Source: Coffea arabica (Eukaryota > Streptophyta > Magnoliopsida > Gentianales > Rubiaceae). Taken from it: DNA of 64,000 nt. The notes under the pieces were generated by a model. The model was not told the DNA's origin. It was given only the letters and a program-made list of their open reading frames with translations, and ran no database searches. A program made the position numbers and the translations under genes. The DNA is taken from assembly GCF_036785885.1 (NCBI RefSeq), contig NC_092323.1, positions 20,840,501 through 20,904,500 on the forward strand, written 5' to 3'. This document shows positions 24,701-36,599 of the stretch, piece by piece. Each line of letters begins with the position of its first letter. Position 1 is the stretch's first letter.

Positions 24701-26464
24701 TGATTTACACGCCATCTGATCCACTTCTCTTTGTTGCTGTGAAGGTGAAGAAAAGCTCCTCTTTAGTACAAAGTTTATGTCAAGTCTTCTACTTTAATGT
24801 TCAAAGTCCATAATATTTTTCCATCCAATTTGATGTGATAGTCTCCTAGTCTCTGTTACACATATATTCACAATGTAAGGGTGATTAGGACAAAATGTTC
24901 ATTTTATGGCTACATTACCAATAGCACCACCCCTATATTAATGTTATCTGTAACGTTCCATGTCGTTTTAGAAGCTACAGTCTGGACTAAAAGCATATTA
25001 GATTACTACACAATGATTGTTGCCGTGTCATTTGAGACAAATTACTCTTATCCAGTACCATGAGAAGTAGTAGGAGTTCATTGGGAAAACAAATGCTAAT
25101 GTTCTTTATTTGAAAAATTATTATAGTAGATAAAATTGTTTTTGTAAGTTTTCTGGAAGCATGTACTATATTTGTATCAGTGGATAGGTAACCTTTTTCT
25201 CCAGAGTGCTTTTCAAAGTACAGCTTTGAATTTACCTTGTGGTTCTAAACAGAGTTAGGTAAAAGGTTTTTATGAGACTATAGGAGGATTAGCTGTAATT
25301 TGCTTAAGATACTAGGTGATAAGTAGTAATATACACACATTATTTGAATTACCAACATGCATTAGAAACTTGAACATAGAATTTAAGCTAGTTAGCAGTA
25401 AGATGCTAAGGACAGGCTGGAGCTGTTGTGTAAGTTAGTGATGTCTTCATTTACTTCTTTGATCCAGATTTCTAAAGGGAAATTCCATATGCTTCTTTGG
25501 TTGAGATGTCTGAATGGAATTTCCTACCAATTAGGTTGATGAAATTGGGCTATTGTTACTGGGTAACAAAAATTCATCTTGAATTGACTATTCACCTTTA
25601 GGATCAAGTTAAAAAATAGTTAACTTTTGATGTTGAAAGGAAAATCGTAACCTTAATTTTTGGGGGATGCCTGTAAACTGATAGATATTGTATCATTAGT
25701 AATGGGATGGGCTACTTTATGAAACCTACTTTATCCAGATTGACATGACAATTCATGTGATCTCTTTCCTTTTAGCCTTTTGAAATTGATATTGTTTTCT
25801 CAATGCAGGATGCGAATGGCATCTTACGAATTGCTGAAGATGTAAGTAACTATTCTCTAAATTTGCAAGCATATCATTCAACTGATAATTCGGTGAAGAA
25901 TTAATCATTATTGAAGAGTGCTTACCCGAGCAATATATGAGTGATGCAAATAATTCCACTATAGCCTGCTCTCTGATGCAGCACCAAGAAATATATGTGT
26001 TAATGTTCATTTTAGATATCATATGCTGGTTTATGCATGTTTAGCATTATGAGCTGTTGATGGATATGCAAGGAATTTGTAACTTGATTCTTAGTTCAGT
26101 TAGTGTCTGGTTATGCATGTCTGCACATTTACTGATTCTGGCTCTCAATGGTTTGATTAAAGCTAACTAATTTCTTGCATGCATTGTATTCTTGTAACAG
26201 TTTATATGTACGATTACTCGTTATTTTTACTTGAATGACGCATTGTTTCTTATGAATCATTGGATCAGGAACTCTTGGAGGACCCTGCCACTATAAGTGC
26301 CATAGATGAGGAAACTGAATTCAATGCTTTGGTGGTACGTAGTTGCTAAGGCAAATAAAACATCTTTGAATTGAATGCAGCTGGAATTTTTGTTTGAATG
26401 TCTGCAATTGTACATGCAGGAAGAAGAGACTGCTCTAATTGAGTCACTGTTAGGCGAAAGATGA
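18749..26464 (+). CDS. Predicted plastid DUF1292/DUF3727-like protein, ten exons
   Basis: Exons by GT-AG junctions and unbroken frame: 18749-19138, 19605-19702, 19806-19851, 22141-22223, 22344-22408, 24141-24202, 24685-24744, 25809-25841, 26269-26334, 26420-26464. They join to 948 bp, 315 residues. The start at 18749 gives MPFSISITSTS; an in-frame TTG at 18737 is not needed. Residues 1 to about 50 are Ser/Thr/Asn-rich with almost no acids, as in a chloroplast transit peptide. An Ala run, a Lys-rich stretch and an acidic patch follow. The body has DCTNNFPLEC, GDECMLLCPVDTPVQI, AAYALAKIHMHLVYSGFCYTARGGFCY, then DGQDVDGLPTEGIEITCF, DGSHYMIYTPSDPLLFVA and AIDEETEFNALVEEE. I recognise this as the DUF3727/DUF1292 family shared with cyanobacteria. 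Biochemical function is unknown to me. All junctions preserve phase, so the gene looks intact. Confidence 0.88.
22409..24140 (+). other. Large intron 5 with coding-like debris
   Basis: A 1.7 kb intron whose part at about 22680-23900 is richer in G and purine than neighbouring introns and holds many short frames, such as LEDGLYAYT, but with frequent stops. It may be an old captured or inserted gene fragment. No family was recognised, and the flanking splice sites join in frame without it. Confidence 0.35.
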
Positions 26465-27248
26465 AGTTATGTTGGGTTATCGACTAATTTAGGCTGTGCT
26501 TGTATTTATTTTGTTTGTATAGAGTTATCTACCTTTTTCATATGTAATTTGGTTAAATAGGGAGGTAATTTCGCCGTGTCTAAGCTTCTCTAAAGAATGG
26601 AATTTGCAAATGTAGCTAAAGTTGACACAGGTAGAGGTACTTAGCATCTGCCAATGCAATAGAGCCAGAAAGTATGCAGTGAGATCTCTCCATTTCAAAC
26701 TCATGCGACACAGATAAAATGCTTAATATATCATTTAAAAGTGGAGAGACTAGCAAATAGACAGTATTTGCCATAGGCATTTGCAGTCTTAGTGTCTCGA
26801 CCTGTTTAATGACTTTCAATATTTGATTTTCAAGCTTATACAAATAAACGAGCACAGATTGTTACTAAATTCAATTCATATGAAGATTTCAATTTTATGT
26901 CTGCTCGTTAATCCTAAGGTGCATGTCGAAGATTTGTCTATTAAACTTTACGTGGATCATGAAATTAATATCAATAAATTCATTATAAACCGAATAATTA
27001 TACTAAATCTCCAAAATTTAGTAGGCCAAACTGTTACAAAACGGTACACGCTATTCGTGCTTGTCTTATTTATTGAACTATTTCTATCTAGTATTTGAGG
27101 TCTATCCATTCAAGAAATGAACAAGCATCTTTCGAGCTCGAATTAGCCATGTTTGCAAATAATTCGGTTTTTTACTTTTGAGTGTCATTGATTATTGTTT
27201 TGGTGTTTGATTTTTTCGCATGATTGATATTAATAATCGTCAAGACTC
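26465..27248. other. 3' flank of the DUF3727-like gene, no further gene
   Basis: T-rich sequence just after the stop probably holds the 3' UTR. The rest is AT-rich intergenic sequence with no supported frame. Confidence 0.45.
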
Positions 27249-27260
27249 TAGATTTAACAA

Positions 27261-27478
27261 ATTTTTTTTTTTTTGAAATCCCATTCTATTAAAAGGAGGG
27301 GTCTTGGGTAAGAGGATGGTGGAGGGACGGGGGACGTCTCCTGCTGCTGATCCTGTGGTGTGAATGTTTGCCTGCCTGTTGCTCTTGTTTGGCGAGTTGG
27401 CAAGGTTTGAGCCCTAACCAACACCTCACGAAGGAACTTAAGTTACCCTGGCAACCACTGGACCAAGACTTAGTAGTT
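27261..27478 (-). mobile_element. tRNA-derived SINE
   Basis: Read on the minus strand it starts near a TCTTGGTCCAGTGGTTG stretch with an A-box-like core. A B-box-like GGCTCAAACC follows, and it ends in an A run (T run at 27262-27274). An imperfect 12 bp target duplication TAGATTTA(A/C)CAA lies at 27249-27260 and 27479-27490. Polymerase III promoter boxes, A tail and TSD together define a SINE. Confidence 0.82.
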
Positions 27479-27631
27479 TAGATTTACCAATTATGTACTT
27501 TGTCCAAGACACTTTAGGGTGGCGAAATCAACTTGAAAAATTGGCATTATTGTGTGATTAGGGGCAAACTAATTAGCCCTTCAATTTTTTTACTAAATGA
27601 AATTGATCCAGTCAATTAAGTCCTCCAACTA

Positions 27632-27785
27632 TACCTGGCAATTGGGCGAGTTGGGCGGGTTGCTATTGGATTTTCATTTAAATGGGTTACACCCAACCCG
27701 CCTAACTTTAGATTGGATTAATTTTGGGTTGGATCATATTGAGTTATCTCAAACCCATGACCCAAATATGACCCAATATATTAAA
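27632..27785. repeat. Left subterminal TTGGGT/ACCCAA repeat zone of the hAT element
   Basis: GGGC, GGGTT, ACCCAACCC, TTGGGTTGG and GACCCAA motifs recur in both directions within 150 bp of the end. Subterminal short repeats are typical transposase-binding sites in hAT elements; binding here is inferred. Confidence 0.6.
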
Positions 27786-29093
27786 TAATAGATTTTGATA
27801 CATAAACTCTCTCAAATATATTTTCACATACAAAAAAAAAATTCACACACATAAATACATTATCACATAGATAGATATATTTTCGCACACTAAAACACTC
27901 ACAGATACAAACAGACACTCACTTTTTAAGTTCTTTTGAAATACGATTTTTACACATACAAACACACTAAAATACACACTAATATACTTTCATAATTATA
28001 CACACATACTAACTGTTTAAACTACTTGGACCCAATCACACTTTAAAGAAAGTTATAAACTGAAATTTTGACCTAAAAAATAAACACAAAAGAATCATGC
28101 ATCATAACACATTTGAGCCATTGTAAAATGGAGAAATTAGAAATTAGAAATAAACACAAAATGAATCATGTTGCATCCTAAAAGATAACTTCCGAATTTG
28201 CAAATTGAGAAATTGTGCTAGTTAACGTTGCCTCCTGCCACTACACCTAAACGTATGGTAACCATTTTCAATAAAGTAATTCATTAGACTAGAGTTTTCC
28301 AATTTTCAGTTCGTTGGGTACATATGTATTGCAGGTGTGTTGCTGAAAACTTAGGATATAAAGTACTTAGTACTACAACAAGACTTGGATCACGAGAACT
28401 GTGTAATGCATGGTCAGCCAGCAGCTATGCATAAAATAGCCATGTAATAAGCTTTAATAATTTTCTGTTGCACGGGACAATTTGCTGTCAAATCTGGACT
28501 GTAGGCCATTTTCCAGCCTCCCCTTATGCTTATGCTCTGCGCCTCTACTCTTGCTATACAAAGTGTTCTCGGAGCTACAGATGCCACCTTTACGGCTGGC
28601 CATCAGCCATTGCACAAACTAGAGAAGACAATAGTATAAGAACAAGTTTTACATCTCTGTCAAATGAAAGTGGAAGTCATCATCATCAGGAACTTAGTCA
28701 ATAGATATTCTTAAAATATGACCAATACACATGAAAGCATAGGATGTTGCTATCGCACATTGTTTAGCAACTGGTACTAAACAATAATTTTCAATTACCA
28801 TCAATCTCAAAGGAGGCAACTAAAGCTAGGCATCAACAATCCTTTGACTAAAGCAATAAAAAGTATTCTAAAATATCGAGTTCACATGACATACTTACTA
28901 AGTATCAACATTTGAAGATGCATCTTGTTCAGCAATAAATCTACTAATATCAATTCCAAGATCTTGCTCCTCATCTTCTTGCTCAACTTCAAAATCTTTA
29001 TCAACACTCTCTGAAAATTTAGTAGATTTAATCAACCAATAAAGAAAATAATTAAAGAGATCCTAAGCTATTGAAAATTAACAGCCAATGCAA

Positions 29094-31040
29094 CTAATTA
29101 TCTAATTTACCTTCACTATTATACAACCAATCTCGAGAACATAGTAGTGCCTCCACATTATCCGGCAATATAGAAGTTCGAAATTTTCCAAGAATTCTCC
29201 CACCATGACTAAAAGCAGACTCAAATGCTATAGTGGTAATAGGAATACTTAAGATATCTCGAGCCATAAGTGAGAGCTCAGGATATCTAATTCTACTCTC
29301 CTTCCAATAAGCCAAAACATTCAAATCTGGTTGTTGTTTACGATCTACTCGTCGCTCCTCAAGATACAACTCCAACTCAGATTTTTACCATTAGCCCCTT
29401 GTTGAGATTGGTACATGTCAAAACCCTGCAAATATTATAAATATTGAACGTTTAAGGTTATATAAACTGAAACAAAATACAAAAACATATGAATCGATTT
29501 TACTCACATCCATGATATCTCTAGTTTGTGCATCAGCACTATTAAAAGTACTCTCCAGTGGTGCAGTAGTGATAGCAGCATTGTTCTTAGAGTACTCTTC
29601 GAACAAACGAAACAACGTTTGTTTAATATTAAGAACCTTTTCATCCAGTGATTGAGCATCTAACACGAAAAAAGCAATATTCCACAAATTGGAGTTTGTA
29701 ACGAGGATCCAAAATAATGGCAAATGATAAGATAACACTATAGCAGTCCCAATACTTTTGAAATTTGATCTTCATATTAGAAGCCATTTCACTAATCAAA
29801 ACATATGGACTATTGACTTCTTTATTTAAGAGACATTGAATCTTCCAAACATTGGGAAAGTATAAATTAGTTGTGGGGTATTTACTTCCCGAGAACAATA
29901 ATATCATATCATAGAAAGGCCTCAAAAACTCTGCAATCTTTCTGCCCCTATGCCATTCCTCTTCCGAAGGACACAACTTGTAGTCATCATCCACATCTTG
30001 AAGTCGAGAAAATACATGTCTAAAAAGTAAGGCCCTCTCAAGCATCAGATAAGTAGAATTACATCTAGTTACTATATCCTGTCGTAATTTTTTATTTGTC
30101 TCCAATGACAGTTGTTTCACCAATTCGGCAAACTTTATGACCCTACTTTCATATCCTTTCACATACTTTACACTTTCCCTAATTTTATATATTGCTTCAT
30201 CAATCATGTCCAATCCAACCTTTACAATTAAATTCAATACATGTGCACCACAACGAACATGAAGAAATTCACTTCCACAAATGGAAGAACCATTAAATAG
30301 AAAATAATTTTGCAATAATCTAGTCACTCTATCATTGTATTTTGCATTATCTAGAGTGATGGTGAAAATCTTTTTGTCAATTCCCCATTCTTTTAGAAAA
30401 TTAATCAGCTTTTCAAATAAATTTGGACCATTATGAGGAGGGGGTACATGACGAAACACAACTATTCTCTTCTGTAAATTCCAATTCTGGTCAACATAAT
30501 GTACTGTAAGTGGCATGTATCCATCACTTGTGATAGAAGACCAAAGATCAGATGTCAAACAAATTCGGCCTTGTACAAGTTCAAGCTCTTTTTTGACCTT
30601 TTCTTTTTCTCTTCTATAAATCTTTAACATATCAAATTTAGCTGTATTACGCGAAATGCTTTTCACAGAATAATTTAAAAATAAATGCAACTCTCTAATT
30701 CCAATGTGTTCGACAAATTGGAAGGGGTAGTCATGTTTAACAATTGCAATAGCCACCTTATCACGATATATCTCATGATCAACCATGGCTAATCCAGTAG
30801 GCTGCTCCTCATTATGAGCATGACTTGCCAAATGGCATAATAAATTAGATGTGCCACTCACATCATCTGCTAAGTACTTCTTATCACATGTTTTGCATAT
30901 AGCTTTCCGTCTACCATGCTCATCAGGTTCTAACCTATGAAAATGAGGTTAAACTGCCGAATGGGATCTCTTATGTGTTCCAGTATTACTCCCATGACTG
31001 CAATTATCGACATCATCATCAAGATCACAAGCAACCGGCA
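29094..31040 (-). pseudogene. hAT transposase with BED zinc finger, broken
   Basis: The frame begins near 31040. A BED-type finger, CKTCDKKYLADD with HLASH, spans about 30905-30805. An in-frame TAA near 30945 sits where the family usually has Trp after SAV. The catalytic core is recognisable from LTSDLWSS (first Asp) and TITLDNAKYND (second Asp) in 29641-30861. Near 29670 a T-run shift ends that frame and moves the reading into 29418-29738 (FVLDAQSLDEKVLN). A GTGAGT donor near 29508 suggests an intron. The last part, 29094-29375, has the hATC dimerisation domain with RYPELSLMARDILSIP and ESAFSHGGRIL. Another one-base shift lies near 29380. The copy cannot make full-length transposase. Confidence 0.9.
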
Positions 31041-32269
31041 TATCCTGTCATAAAAAATAAGAAATACAAATGATGAATTATATTGTAGTATATAGTTGTC
31101 TTAGATATATTTTTTATCGGCACATTAAGGCAAAGGGTAGAAAGAGCACCTATGTCAAGATTAAAACGAGGTATGTGATTCATCAGTCATGTGTATGTAA
31201 TTGTACACATATACAGTGGCATTAATTGATCTAGAAAAATAAAATGATGCAGCAAAAGGTAGATGATATCAAGAAATAAGAAGGGTTGTAAACTACTAGA
31301 AAGAACTAGGAGGGTAAAGTCTCAATCTATAGCTATCTCCTCAAGCATTTCCTTTCCCAAATAGTAAATAACTTGGTACCAGTAGCTGGCTGGCTAATTC
31401 TTTAATTCATCTTCCAAGACCGCGTAGATGAATTGCTCCAACAAGAAAATCTAATAGCGGTCCTTTAGGATATAGTGATTGCCCTTAAGGTTTGATTTGT
31501 GACACTATGCAGAACCCATTTTACCAAACTAGCAGTGCTCTACAACACAGGCACAAACTTTGTTCTGGGTAACTAAATAGACGTGCAAACACTACACATG
31601 ATGCATGCCTACCCTTACGTTTCCAGGAAAGCGGTAAACTTCAACGGATCAGCCAATAGGTACCAAGCCAAGACTCCTTAATTCTTTGTTCTTATGGTTG
31701 AAATTATGACTTCAACTACCAAGCTTCTTCCTATGCCATCCTCAAGTACATCATAAAAATTTTGCAAGCTAGCTACATCACCGATAAGAGACTTTGAGAA
31801 ACAATGGCCAATTGGGGCAATATATCAAACACCAAGCGTGGTTGAATATACATCAAAGAGAGATGTGTATAACAATTAAACAAGCATATGCAAGCTCTTT
31901 AATGGGAATTTCTGTAATAATACCCGAAAGTAACAGCAGCAAAATTAAGTGCCAAAAGTACAAATCAAAGAGGTAAGTTAACCTTCAAAAGTTCAGAATC
32001 TGGGCACAAGTATGAACTTGGAGTTTTCACAGAGAAAGGGCATAATAGAATGGCTGATCAAATCAGTTACTAACCATCATACCTCCAAAGTTGCGGTGCT
32101 CTTGATATAAAGTTCTATTTTTCTTGAAGAAGTTCTGTTGCTCTTGACATTAGAAGTCCCTTACAAGACCGACTTTCTTATTTCAAGAAGTCCTGTAAAA
32201 TGACTATAAACAATGCCTGTGGCATTGGCATTTGCGGTAGCTGCCGTACTTTTTGCATTCTTGTACAAT

Positions 32270-32454
32270 GTATTTAAGTTGGGTAATGGGTACCCAACAC
32301 AAATACCCAACCCACCCAAAATATATCTGGGTTTTTATTACCCAACTTAAAATTGACCCAACACCCAAATTACCAAACCCAACCTCTGAAATTAGTGGGT
32401 GGGTTGGGTGGGTTATTGGGTTATTGGGTTTTGGATATAATTGCCAGGTCTACA
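32270..32454. repeat. Right subterminal TTGGGT/ACCCAA repeat zone of the hAT element
   Basis: TTGGGTAATGGGTACCCAAC, ACCCAACCCACCC and GGGTTGGGTGGGTTATTGGG motifs are packed before the right inverted repeat, mirroring the left end. Confidence 0.6.
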
Positions 32455-32462
32455 TCCAACTA

Positions 32463-32897
32463 AATACATATATCCAGTTTCGGCCCTCAATGGCAGCATG
32501 ATTGATCTTTTCTCATATTTAACTAGAAGGACTTGGGTAAAAATGGAAAATAGAATTGAGTCTCTTTGGATTGAAGATTTTATCAAAAAAATTTTTGGAT
32601 GTGATAGAGAGGAGTTAGAATATCATAGCTCATTGAGTGCATTATAAGAGTACATCACATTTTACATGAAATACACCAATGCACATAATCGGAGCTAAGC
32701 CCAACCATATTTGCCTCTATTCCCAACCTTGTTTCTCTAGATTTGCCCATCTTCGTCACACACAATATGAATGCCAATACCGTTCTCTACTAAAAGTCTA
32801 GCATGCTAAGGCTGATCATAAGTCATTGGTAGGGCTACCATTTTTTAATCCATTCAAGTAATACAAATTTCATTCAATTATTAGAGAAGAACTCGAC
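32463..32897. other. No gene recognised between hAT and gypsy elements
   Basis: Short unique sequence; the frame at 32441-32647 has no family resemblance and is not supported. Confidence 0.4.
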
Positions 32898-32902
32898 CAA
32901 GT

Positions 32903-33296
32903 TGACGCGGAAGTGAGTTTAAGGAATTATTATACGAATGATTCCCCAAAAAAACTAAGAAAAAGAAGCCATGATCTTAAGCCGAAAAGTCACAAGAACC
33001 AAAAGGAACTTGAGAGAAATTGGTAAATACCAAAAAGAATTGATAATAATTGATGAATGCCTGAATAACAAGACCCTACTATAACTATATTTATAATATA
33101 AGAGTCCTAAAGCAAATCGAAAATGAATTAACATGAAAATCCTAAATCCTAAATGAATTAGAAAACAAAATAATATCAGAAAAGGAAACAAACAATAATA
33201 GATATTGTCAAAAGTCAACCACATATGAAAAGGTTCTTGGGCTTCTTGGCATGCTGTTCCTTGTCGTAAAAGGATTACTCAATTTGTTCCACATCA
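32903..33296 (-). repeat. Gypsy 3' LTR and adjoining polypurine tract
   Basis: 394 bp starting TGATGTGG (minus strand, at 33296) and ending CGTCA at 32903. The purine-rich AAGTGGGAGGGAC stretch just upstream, at about 33297-33309, is the expected plus-strand primer. Confidence 0.9.
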
Positions 33297-33416
33297 GTCC
33301 CTCCCACTTGAGAAGAACTCGACCTCGAGTGATCTTGCAAATCAGGATACCTAGGAACATTGGAAGATGGGTGAAACAAAGACAAATCCCCCACATTGAA
33401 AAGTCTTGGAAATTTC

Positions 33417-34613
33417 TCAAAAATTAGGCAAATCCACCACATAGGCATTTGGATATATCTTTTGCAAAATCTTATAAAGTCCATACTTCTTAGGTTGCAA
33501 TTTATGGTACTTGCTAATCAAAAACATCTCTTTACACAAGAAAACCATCACCTTCTCACCAACCTCAAATTCCAAAGTACGGCGATGCTTGATCGCTGCA
33601 GCCTTAAACTTTGCAATAGTTTCCTCCAATTTCATCTTTACCTCTTCTTGAATAGCCTTCATATCTTCTGCCATTTTCTCTGCAGCTGCACCGTAACCCA
33701 AAACATTTGGTAATTTCACCAAGTCCAACGTATGTTTGGCAGATTGAATGTACACAATGGAGAAAGGTGATTTACTAGTAGAACTATGAACTGCGCTATT
33801 GAAAGCAAACTCCGCTTGAGGTATTGCATGATCCCAACCTTGTGAATGTTCACTACAAATACATCGCACCAAATTCCCTAAGGTACGATTTACAACTTCT
33901 GTTTGGCCATCTGGTTGAGGATGAGCGGTACTACTAAAATTCAATGAAGTGTCAAACATCCTCCACAAAGTCAACTAAAAATAGCTAAAGAACTTGGTAT
34001 CATGATCAGAAGTAATAGACTTAGGCACTCCATGTAAACACACCACTTCATAATAGATCAATCGGGAAATATGAGAAGCATCTGAAGTCTTTCAAAATGA
34101 AATGAAGTGCACAATTTTTGAAAATCGATCCACCATTACAAAAACTGAGTCCACTCCTCTTTGTGTACGTGGCAACCCATGGACAAAATCCATGGATAAA
34201 TCTTTTCAAACATCCTCAGGTACTAGCAAAGGTGTATACAATCCAATATTTTGATATTGTCCCTTTGCAAGGTGACAAGTATAGCACTTACGTACAAACC
34301 CACGCACATCTCGCTTTAGTTGGGGCCAATAATAACGGGACTTAAGACTTGACGTAGTCTTACTCATTCCCAAATGACCACTTAGATCTCCTAGGCCTCC
34401 CCTATGCAACTCACAAATTAACTTTTCATGTAAAGAAATATGAGGGATGCAGAGACGATTACTTTTATAAAAGAAACCATCATAACTATGGAAGTCGTCT
34501 TGCACCGTTTTTGACTTACATATGATCCAAATCTCCTTAAAATCATCATCTTCCACATGAAAAACCTTAAGCACTTCAAACCCCACAATTTCTTGGCTCA
34601 TAGTCATTAGCAA
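33417..34613 (-). pseudogene. Gypsy integrase, broken
   Basis: 34206-34613 holds the HHCC zinc-binding region (HRGGLGDLSGHLGM, RYYWPQLKRDV, CYTCHLAKGQ). 33417-33974 holds the end of the core with [15 protein letters not shown], carrying the catalytic Glu, and a C-terminal domain with [16 protein letters not shown] and [10 protein letters not shown] motifs. The first core Asp region between these frames is interrupted by stops. Integrase inserts retrotransposon cDNA; this copy is dead. Confidence 0.87.
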
Positions 34614-34699
34614 AGTAGCTCACCTACTTAAAGTATCAGTTACTTTATTTTGTTGTCCAACCTTATGCTTCAAGATGAAAGGAAACTGCTGTAGGTACA

Positions 34700-35880
34700 T
34701 GATCCAACGAACGTGTATTTTGCTAATTGCTTTTGACTATTGATGTACTTTAAAACTTGATGATCCGTGTAAAGTACGAATTGGTTTAGGATCAAATAAT
34801 GCTTCCAATGCCTTAAAGTACGCACAATAGCATAAAACTCTTGCTCGTACGTAAACCACTTTTGACGAACATCACTTAGCTTCTAACTAAAGAAAGGCCC
34901 GGGTCGACCTTCTTGTGATAATACTGTTCCAGTGCTGACACTACAAGCATCACACTCCACAACAAATAACTTGTCAAAGCTTGGAAGTGCTGAGCATGGT
35001 GCAGAAATCAACTTTTTCTTGATCTCCTTGAAACTCTTCTCTTGATCCGAACTCCACTGGTACTTCCCCTTTTTCATGCAATCGGTCAATGGGGCTACTA
35101 TAGAGCTGAAATTCTGGATAAAACGTTGATAAAAATAGTTCGGGTATGAAAACTCCTAACATCTGAGACATTACGGGATCTAGATCACTCTCGAAAAGTT
35201 TGCACATTTTCTTCATCTACTCGAATGCCATCTTTACCAACAACAAAGCCTAACAAAATCAGGCTTGTAGACATGAAGTCACACTTCTTCAGATTGATAT
35301 ACAATTTATGTTGTTGAAAAACTCGAAGCACTTGGCGCAGATGCTTAAGATTCTCCTCATTGTTAACACTATAAATCAATCTATTATCAAAATAGATAAC
35401 AATGAATTTACCAATGAATGGTTTTAAGATCTCGTTTATCAAGCGCATGAAGGTGCTTGGTGCATTGGATAGCCCAAAAGACATAACCAACCACTCATAT
35501 AATCCTTCCTTGGTTTTGAACGCCGTCTTCCACTTATCTCCAGGTCAGATATGAATTTGATGATATCCACTTCTTAGATCAATCTTTGAATAGGCACGCG
35601 TTCCTAAAAAACAATCATGCATTTCTTATAATTTAAGGATTGAAAAACTATAACGAACTGTGATTTTATTGATGGCCCGACTTTCAACGCATATTCGCCA
35701 CTAACCATCCTTTTTCAATGTCAAGAGAGCGACCACAACACGTGGACTTATACTCACCTGAATTGACCCCTTTGTTAGCAATTCATCTACAATTTCTTGT
35801 AGAATTTTACTTTCCATGGGATTTATAATTTGCCAAACTTGCCCCAGAAATTAGATTAATGGCATGCTAGATCTCTCTTA
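34700..35880 (-). pseudogene. Gypsy reverse transcriptase and RNase H, broken
   Basis: Recognisable pieces in order: KIDLRSGYHQIHI (first catalytic Asp), [20 protein letters not shown], then the active-site box in 35185-35490, then FVVECDA of RNase H in 34883-35089. The active site reads YFDNRLIYS where the family has YFDDILIYS, so the second catalytic Asp is Asn. Several stops and shifts occur, for example before WRIC near 35702 and after QIHI near 35549. Confidence 0.87.
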
Positions 35881-36328
35881 TGAGAGGTAAACCAAGCGGG
35901 AGCTCTTCAGGTATGACATCCTGAAACTCGTCTAATACTACACGAACTGTCAAAGAAATTTCTGACTTAGACTCAACTACATAAAATTTCTTCACCACCA
36001 AGACATATGCTTGTGACGAATCCTTAACATTTGCAAGCAACCCTGAACCCGTGACAGTAAAAATTCCTGTACTACTGCTAGGTTTATCTATAGACTTAGG
36101 ATTCTCATTTTGAGGAATTAAAGTAATTCTTTTGCCATCCTTTATAAATCTATAGACATTATCCATGCACATAAATATAGCATCAACAACATACTGCCAA
36201 AGATGATCCAACAATATGTAACAAGCATTGATATCAACTATATCACACATAATTTCATAAGAATACTTGCCAATAGCAAAAGGGACTTTACAACGCTCGA
36301 TCACTTTAAGTGGTTCTAGGCTTTGAAT

Positions 36329-36560
36329 CTAACCAATTGTATAAGGTTCAGGATATTTTTTCACAGGCAACTTTAATTGTTCAACCAATTTACGAGAGAT
36401 GATATTTTTCATGCTACCACTATCAACAATTAAATCAAGAATGCGAATAGAAATTTGGCACTTGGTTCGAAAGAGTTTATGACGTTGGGATTTCTCTCGT
36501 TTAGGTGACAAGAGCAATCAACGTATCACCAATGTAGAAGAGTCAAACTCTTACTCCACT
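36329..36560 (-). pseudogene. Gypsy aspartic protease fragment
   Basis: A short frame with LIVDSGSMKNIISRKLVEQL, the retropepsin DSG motif (DSGS here, with the usual x-x-N-I-I). It lies between the zinc knuckle and RT, where a gypsy protease is expected. The flanks are shifted. Confidence 0.8.
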
Positions 36561-36599
36561 ACAATATCATCACCAGACTCTACTCCATACATGTAGTCC

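Larger units (their letters stand above)
27632..32454 (-). mobile_element. hAT transposon with 8 bp target duplication
   Basis: A 4823 bp element bounded by TCCAACTA at 27624-27631 and 32455-32462. The ends match as inverted repeats: TACCTGGCAATTGGG at the left and TGTAGACCTGGCAATTAT as the complement of the right. It encodes one minus-strand hAT transposase with a BED finger and dimerisation domain, now broken. The parts at 27790-29090 and 31045-32260 show no other recognised gene. Confidence 0.93.

Noticed and set aside
28468..28704. 78-codon frame inside the hAT element
   Set aside because: No family resemblance and no link to the transposase frame.
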